Positions 23,643 through 27,310 of a stretch of DNA of 27,310 nt are shown here, in pieces (position 1 is the stretch's first letter; each line of letters starts with the position of its first letter). The notes beneath the pieces were generated by a model, which saw only the letters and a program-made list of their open reading frames with translations, did not search any database and had not been told where the DNA came from. This DNA is from CAADGU01 sp964581605 (GTDB taxonomy: Bacteria > Chloroflexota > Anaerolineae > Promineifilales > Promineifilaceae), in contig CAZOPF010000081.1 in the NCBI GenBank assembly GCA_964581605.1, forward strand, positions 1 through 27,310, in the 5' to 3' direction. Position numbers and translations under genes: made by a program.

Positions 23643-23672
23643 CAATCTCCCAATCTCCAATCTCCCAATCTC
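23643..23672. repeat. CAATCTC(C) array
   Basis: Four units of CAATCTC or CAATCTCC in a row, with a complementary GAGAGATTGG upstream at about 23623-23632. It lies between the decayed minus-strand genes and the carboxylase gene and is of the same type as 11133-11180. Confidence 0.88.
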
Positions 23673-23691
23673 AATTCTTCAAGGAGATAAC

Positions 23692-23715
23692 ATGGGCGGC
23701 AGCCCACCCACATGA
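23692..23715 (+). CDS. Possible 7-residue leader ORF before the carboxylase gene
   Basis: ATG 23692 has a strong AAGGAG ribosome site at 23681-23686 and encodes MGGSPPT. Its TGA overlaps ATG 23712 (ATGA), which is in frame with the carboxyltransferase. This may be a leader peptide that couples translation to a longer N terminus, or a remnant. Confidence 0.35.
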   Translation: MGGSPPT

Positions 23716-23798
23716 ATGAAAACAGGACGCTCATTATCTCGTTTTATCCGCGTCATCCGCGCCAATCGGCGTCCTCATTTCACAGGAGTCGTGATAGT

Positions 23799-25418
23799 AT
23801 GAGTCAGCTCATCAGCCATATCAACAGTAACAGCTCTGAATTTAAGCATAATTTTGCTCACAACCAGGCCCTGGCCCGGCAGTTGCATGAACGGCAGCAG
23901 GAGGTGGCAACGGCACGGCCGTCGCGCACCATTGAGCGCCACCGCGAACGCGGCAAACTGCTCGTCCACGAACGTATAGACGCCATCCTGGACGAGGGCA
24001 GCCCTTTTCTGGAACTGTCGCCGCTGGCCGCCTGGGAGATGCACGACGGCGAAGCGCCTGGTGCGGGCATTGTCACGGGGATCGGCCGTATCCAGGGATT
24101 AGAATGTCTGATCATTGCCAATGACCCCACTGTCAAGGGCGGTACCTACTTCCCAGAAACGGTCAAAAAACATTTACGTGCCCAGACCATTGCCGAAGAG
24201 AACTGCCTGCCCACCATTTATCTGGTAGATTCCGGCGGTGCGTTTTTGCATTTGCAGGCGGATGTGTTCCCGGATAAGGAGCATTTTGGACGCATCTTCT
24301 ACAACATTGCCCGTATGTCCGGCAAGGGAATTACGCAGATTGCGGCCGTGTTGGGCAGTTGCACGGCCGGCGGCGCCTACATCCCGGCTATGTGTGATGA
24401 AACCATTATTGTTAAAGGCAATGGCACCATTTTTCTGGGCGGGCCGCCGTTGGTGAAAGCGGCTACGGGTGAGGAGGTGACGGCCGAAGAGTTGGGCGGG
24501 GCAGATGTGCATACCCGGCTCTCTGGCGTGGCTGACCATTTTGCGGAGGATGAACATGAAGCGCTGGCCCAGGTGCGGCAAATTGTGGCTCACCTGAACC
24601 GGCGCAAGACAATGCCGGTGGTGATGCAGGAACCGGAGGAGCCAGCCTATGATCCGCAGGAGCTGTATGGCGTTATCCCTGCCGACCAGCGCACCCAATA
24701 TGATGTGCGCGAGGTGATTGCCCGGCTGGTGGATGGCAGCCGATTGCATGAGTTTAAGGTGCGGTACGGGCCGCAGGTGGTGTGTGGTTTTGCCCACATT
24801 CTGGGGGTTCCGGTGGGTATTGTGGCGAACAATGGGCTGCTGTTTAGCGAATCGGCGTTGAAGGCGACACACTTTATTCAGCTTTGTGGGCAGCGGGGCA
24901 CGCCGCTGTTGTTTTTGCAAAATATCGCCGGGTTTATGGTAGGACGGCAATATGAAAATGGGGGGATTGCCAAAGATGGGGCGAAGATGGTTACGGCCGT
25001 GAGCAATGTCAATGTGCCCCGCATCACCCTGCTGCATGGGGCCAGTCATGGGGCGGGCAACTACGGCATGAGCGGCCGTGCTTATGACCCGCGCTTCCTC
25101 TTTAGCTGGCCCAACAGCCGCATCAGCGTGATGAGCGGCGAAGCAGCGGCAGGCGTTTTGTGGACGGTGGGGCAGGCGTCGGCGTTGCGTGGTATCGAAA
25201 ACCCCACGCCGGAACAAATTGCTGCCGCCGAAGCAGAATTCAAACGCCCCATCCTGGCCCAATATGAACACGAAAGCAGCCCTTACTTTGCCACCGCCCG
25301 CCTGTGGGATGATGGCATCCTTGATCCAGCCCAAACGCGCACGGCGCTGGGGCTGGCTTTTGCCATTACTCTGAACGCACCTCTGCCGGATGACCGTTAT
25401 GGCACATTCAGGATGTAG
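23799..25418 (+). CDS. Acyl-CoA carboxylase, carboxyltransferase subunit (methylcrotonyl/propionyl type)
   Basis: A 539-residue biotin-dependent carboxyltransferase (PF01039). It moves carboxyl from carboxybiotin to an acyl-CoA, here probably methylcrotonyl-CoA (leucine breakdown) or propionyl-CoA. The segments GSCTAGGAYIPAMCDE and IFLGGPPLVKAATGEEVTAE followed by LGGADVHTRLSGVADHFA match the methylcrotonyl-CoA carboxylase beta subunit. The second half contains GIVANNGLLFSESALKATHF and GAGNYGMSGRAYDPRF. The biotin carboxylase/BCCP partner is not in the window. ATG 23799 (MSQLISHIN) has AGGAG ten bases upstream. The in-frame ATG 23712 would add 29 residues encoded by repeat-like DNA. The stop lies at the edge of the following repeat. 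Confidence 0.9.
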   Translation: MSQLISHINSNSSEFKHNFAHNQALARQLHERQQEVATARPSRTIERHRERGKLLVHERIDAILDEGSPFLELSPLAAWEMHDGEAPGAGIVTGIGRIQGLECLIIANDPTVKGGTYFPETVKKHLRAQTIAEENCLPTIYLVDSGGAFLHLQADVFPDKEHFGRIFYNIARMSGKGITQIAAVLGSCTAGGAYIPAMCDETIIVKGNGTIFLGGPPLVKAATGEEVTAEELGGADVHTRLSGVADHFAEDEHEALAQVRQIVAHLNRRKTMPVVMQEPEEPAYDPQELYGVIPADQRTQYDVREVIARLVDGSRLHEFKVRYGPQVVCGFAHILGVPVGIVANNGLLFSESALKATHFIQLCGQRGTPLLFLQNIAGFMVGRQYENGGIAKDGAKMVTAVSNVNVPRITLLHGASHGAGNYGMSGRAYDPRFLFSWPNSRISVMSGEAAAGVLWTVGQASALRGIENPTPEQIAAAEAEFKRPILAQYEHESSPYFATARLWDDGILDPAQTRTALGLAFAITLNAPLPDDRYGTFRM

Positions 25419-25547
25419 GGCAACGGATGGGCGCGGATAAACGGATGAACCAACCGTCTATCCGTTTATCCACTCCCTATCTGCTGCTATTATTCAGGGC
25501 AACGGATGGGCGTGGATAAACGGATAAACCAGCATCTATCCGTTTAT
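25417..25547. repeat. 79-bp direct repeat, two copies, the second cut by a gap
   Basis: A copy starting at 25417 and one at 25496 share AGGGCAACGGATGGGCG, then a 12-bp inverted pair (GGATAAACGGAT at 25435-25446, complement at 25460-25471). The second copy runs into N at 25548 and seems to resume after the gap at CTCCCTATC (25648). Related sequence occurs after 26136. The stop codon of the carboxylase gene touches the left edge. Confidence 0.88.
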
Positions 25548-25647
25548 NNNNNNNNNNNNNNNNNNNNNNNNNNNNNNNNNNNNNNNNNNNNNNNNNNNNN
25601 NNNNNNNNNNNNNNNNNNNNNNNNNNNNNNNNNNNNNNNNNNNNNNN
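25548..25647. other. Assembly gap (100 N)
   Basis: Exactly 100 undetermined bases inside a direct repeat, so the true number of repeat copies is unknown. Confidence 0.99.
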
Positions 25648-25680
25648 CTCCCTATCCGCTGCCATTACCAGGAGGAACAA

Positions 25681-26136
25681 ATGTCAAAGTCCAAAGGTGT
25701 GATTCAAGGGCAACCCTGGCTACCACTCACTTACAAGATTATTGGTCTGGCTATGGAAGTTCACAACGAGCTAGGGCCAGGGCACCGTGAAGCAACCTGC
25801 CACAATGCCATGGAGGCCAAGTTCAGGGCAGCAAATCTTGCTTTTGAAGACGAGCCAGACGTTCCCATTACGCTCGAAGATGGGCAGGTGGTCGGCGGAA
25901 TCCGGCCTGATTTTGTGGTTGAAGAAATCGTCATTGTCGAACTGAAGTCGCGGACGCACACCATTGGCCGTGACGACCAGGCGCAGGTGATTGGCTACTT
26001 TGCGGGATTACCCCATTGCCCGGTCGCCTTGTTTTTCAACTTCGGCCGTATCCGCCTGGAATACCATCGTTTACTGCCACCCCAAAGTGTACAGGCCTAC
26101 CGACGCGAGAAATGGGCAGCGGATAAGAATAAATGA
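25681..26136 (+). CDS. GxxExxY-family protein, nuclease-like
   Basis: A 151-residue member of the GxxExxY family. MEVHNELGPGHREATCHNAM is the family's N-terminal block, but the third signature residue is cysteine rather than tyrosine (G34, E37, C40). A PD-(D/E)xK-like core follows: D77 in RPDFVV, then E87 and K89 in IVELKSR. The C-terminal NFGRIRLEYHR is typical. The biological role of the family is not settled; the core suggests nucleic-acid binding or cleavage. AGGAGG lies six bases before ATG 25681. The gene is bracketed by copies of the same repeat family (25417-25660 and 26137-26185), and its 3' end (GGGCAGCGGATAAG) itself resembles the repeat. Confidence 0.88.
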   Translation: MSKSKGVIQGQPWLPLTYKIIGLAMEVHNELGPGHREATCHNAMEAKFRAANLAFEDEPDVPITLEDGQVVGGIRPDFVVEEIVIVELKSRTHTIGRDDQAQVIGYFAGLPHCPVALFFNFGRIRLEYHRLLPPQSVQAYRREKWAADKNK

Positions 26137-26185
26137 CAGGGCAGCGGATGGGGGGCGGTTTATCCGCTTTCCATCCGCTGCCCCC
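26137..26185. repeat. Repeat related to the 25417 direct repeat
   Basis: GGGCAGCGGATGGGG, a GTTTATCCGC core and CATCCGCTGCCC form an inverted pair right after the GxxExxY gene. The wording resembles the 25417 repeat. Confidence 0.8.
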
Positions 26186-26479
26186 AACATGATACCCATA
26201 TGGCAACCAGCCCATTCCGTCTGCTATCCCCCCGGCCATTGCCCACATTGCTCCGGACGGCCGTCTCACCCCCCGCCAGAAACGCCGCCTGCTCATTGAA
26301 ATGAGCTTGCGCAAACAAAAGCTGGGAACAGGCAGCAGCCATGCCTTTATGATGAGGAGAACCGCCATGCACCCCCTTCAAACTGTCCCGGCCCAAATCG
26401 TCTGGCGATATACCATCCAGATATTCGCCGGCATTCACATCCATCTCTGCCGCCAGCAGGTCATAACGCTGGCTGGTGG
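26186..26479. other. Gene-poor stretch with a possible gene fragment
   Basis: No complete gene is supported. On the plus strand, a frame from about 26195 to 26370 reads like protein (IPPAIAHIAPDGRLTPRQKR, then LLIEMSLRKQKLGTGSSHAF) without a clear start or ribosome site. Downstream the same frame looks random. It may be the remains of a small gene cut by rearrangement. The minus-strand frames here look like shadows. Confidence 0.35.
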
Positions 26480-27310
26480 TCACGATTTTGACCGCAGGCA
26501 CAAAGGAGAAGTTGGTGACGGAACCATGCCAGCCTCAAAATGTTCCGGCCGGCCGGAGGGCCAGGTGGCGTTGGCAACAGGTTCCAGGATAGCAAGCACG
26601 GCCGTCACCAGTTCAACATCCAATTTTTGTTCCAGCAGTCGCAAACTTTGCCGCAGTTCAGCCTCCGTGCGTGTGCCCAGCAGCGTGGTGTCAACCAACG
26701 GGTTTTGCAACGCAAATTGGATCGCCAGTTGGGCAATCGGCGTACCGTGTTGGCGGCAATAAACGGCCGCTGCCGCCGCCAATGCCTTGACCTGCGCCGC
26801 CGCCGGATGCCAGGGCTGTGGCCCCTGGTCGGTGAGCAGCCCCATGTTGGTGACGGAGGCGTTGATCAGCCCCATGCCCCTTGTTTTGACGGCCGGGGCC
26901 AGCACCTCGTTCAAGCTCTGGTTGAGCAGGTTGTAATGGCTGTAAGAGAGGGTCACGTCCAGCGTTTGTGTCTCCACCATCTCGCGCAGCAAGGGCAGGG
27001 GGAAACCGGTAACGCCAATGAAACGTACTTTGCCGTCCGCTTTCAGCTTGTGCAGCGCGGGGATGGCCTCGTTGACTATCTGCGCCTTGTCGCCAAATTC
27101 AATATCGTGTAGCTGGTAAACGTCAATCCACTCCGTTTGCAGCCGCTTCAGGCTGGCCTCGCACATCTGCATAATGCCTTCATAGGAAAAGTCGAACTCG
27201 TCCCGGTCAATCCGCCCCCCCTTTGTCGCCAGGACAATGTGTTCACGACGGCCGACCAATGCTTTGCCCAGGCGGGTTTCAGAGAGGGTACGGCCGTAAT
27301 AAGGCGAGGT
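26480..27310 (-). CDS. Aldo/keto reductase, L-galactose dehydrogenase-like (5' end outside window)
   Basis: At least 277 residues of an NAD(P)-dependent aldo/keto reductase; the N terminus continues beyond the right edge. The visible start TSPYYGRTLSETRLGKAL contains the catalytic tyrosine region. ATKGG supplies the catalytic lysine and VYQLHDIEF the histidine. FDFSYEGIMQMCEASLKRLQ and FIGVTGFPLPLLREMVE match the L-galactose/L-fucose dehydrogenase group, which oxidises a sugar to its lactone. The exact sugar is unknown. The C terminus (PSGRPEHFEAGMV, then SPTSPLCLRSKS) looks less conserved than the rest and may have been altered by the neighbouring rearranged DNA. No downstream partner gene is seen. 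Confidence 0.88.
   Translation of the reverse strand, partial: TSPYYGRTLSETRLGKALVGRREHIVLATKGGRIDRDEFDFSYEGIMQMCEASLKRLQTEWIDVYQLHDIEFGDKAQIVNEAIPALHKLKADGKVRFIGVTGFPLPLLREMVETQTLDVTLSYSHYNLLNQSLNEVLAPAVKTRGMGLINASVTNMGLLTDQGPQPWHPAAAQVKALAAAAAVYCRQHGTPIAQLAIQFALQNPLVDTTLLGTRTEAELRQSLRLLEQKLDVELVTAVLAILEPVANATWPSGRPEHFEAGMVPSPTSPLCLRSKS

Larger units (their letters stand above)
480..27297. other. Highly iterated palindrome ACGGCCGT across the window
   Basis: The 8-bp palindrome ACGGCCGT occurs about 48 times by hand count, from 480-487 to 27290-27297, in genes on both strands and in some spacers. In genes it is most often read as Thr-Ala-Val (ACG GCC GTG/GTT). Chance expectation for one 8-mer here is under one. 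Near-matches such as ACGGCCGC, GCGGCCGT and TCGGCCGT add further sites. The pattern recalls HIP1 (GCGATCGC) of cyanobacteria. Confidence 0.9.

Noticed and set aside
24174..25334. Minus-strand frame of 386 codons opposite the carboxylase gene
   Set aside because: Long only because of codon bias on the other strand. The plus-strand frame has full family motifs.
26160..26501. Minus-strand ORF after the aldo/keto reductase
   Set aside because: No domain, no ribosome site, and the sequence reads like a shadow across repeat DNA.

Overview
The window is a GC-rich stretch of bacterial chromosome with two 100-base assembly gaps (9321-9420 and 25548-25647). Its style suggests an uncultured Chloroflexota, probably of the Anaerolineae type. 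The clues are Pro/Thr-rich linkers next to LysM and SH3 modules, a tryptophanase, a PTPS-related membrane protein, GxxExxY-family genes among repeats, and gene spacers filled with 7-8 bp tandem repeats. This assignment is inference from gene style only. No rRNA, tRNA, CRISPR array, phage module or transposase was recognised.

Layout. 1-3700: an octamer tandem repeat, a MOP-type multi-pass membrane protein, an MBL-fold hydrolase, and a convergent zinc-ribbon/LysM membrane protein. 3700-6880: an OsmC-family protein, then sucC-sucD (succinyl-CoA synthetase) behind a leader with an extended -10 promoter and a terminator-like hairpin. 6880-9970: a large PTPS-related membrane protein and an RsmD-type rRNA methyltransferase whose start is lost in the first gap. 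9970-13850 (minus strand): a C39-like peptidase with two SH3b domains, then a TPR protein, a UDPGP-family nucleotidyltransferase and a universal stress protein in one run. 13850-17910 (plus): a Xer-type tyrosine recombinase behind a good promoter, purine nucleoside phosphorylase, a membrane-anchored Pro/Thr-rich protein and a SAM methyltransferase. 17895-23550 (minus): a likely operon of a broken molybdopterin-binding paralogue, an AbrB-like ORF with a probable frameshift, a molybdopterin-binding protein, tryptophanase, a MopB molybdoenzyme and an SDR dehydrogenase. 23690-25420 (plus): an acyl-CoA carboxylase carboxyltransferase subunit. 25420-27310: repeats around a GxxExxY-type gene, a gene-poor stretch, and an aldo/keto reductase that runs off the right edge.

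The most unusual signals are in the DNA itself. (1) The palindrome ACGGCCGT occurs about 48 times (hand count) in about 27 kb, against less than one expected by chance. (2) Most spacers carry arrays of a heptamer followed by its reverse complement. These arrays supply stop codons to at least two genes and also sit in frame inside one gene. (3) Several spacers hold perfect inverted repeats of 14-20 bp. The most interesting gene cluster is the tryptophanase-molybdoenzyme-SDR run with its decayed regulatory and molybdopterin-binding front end.
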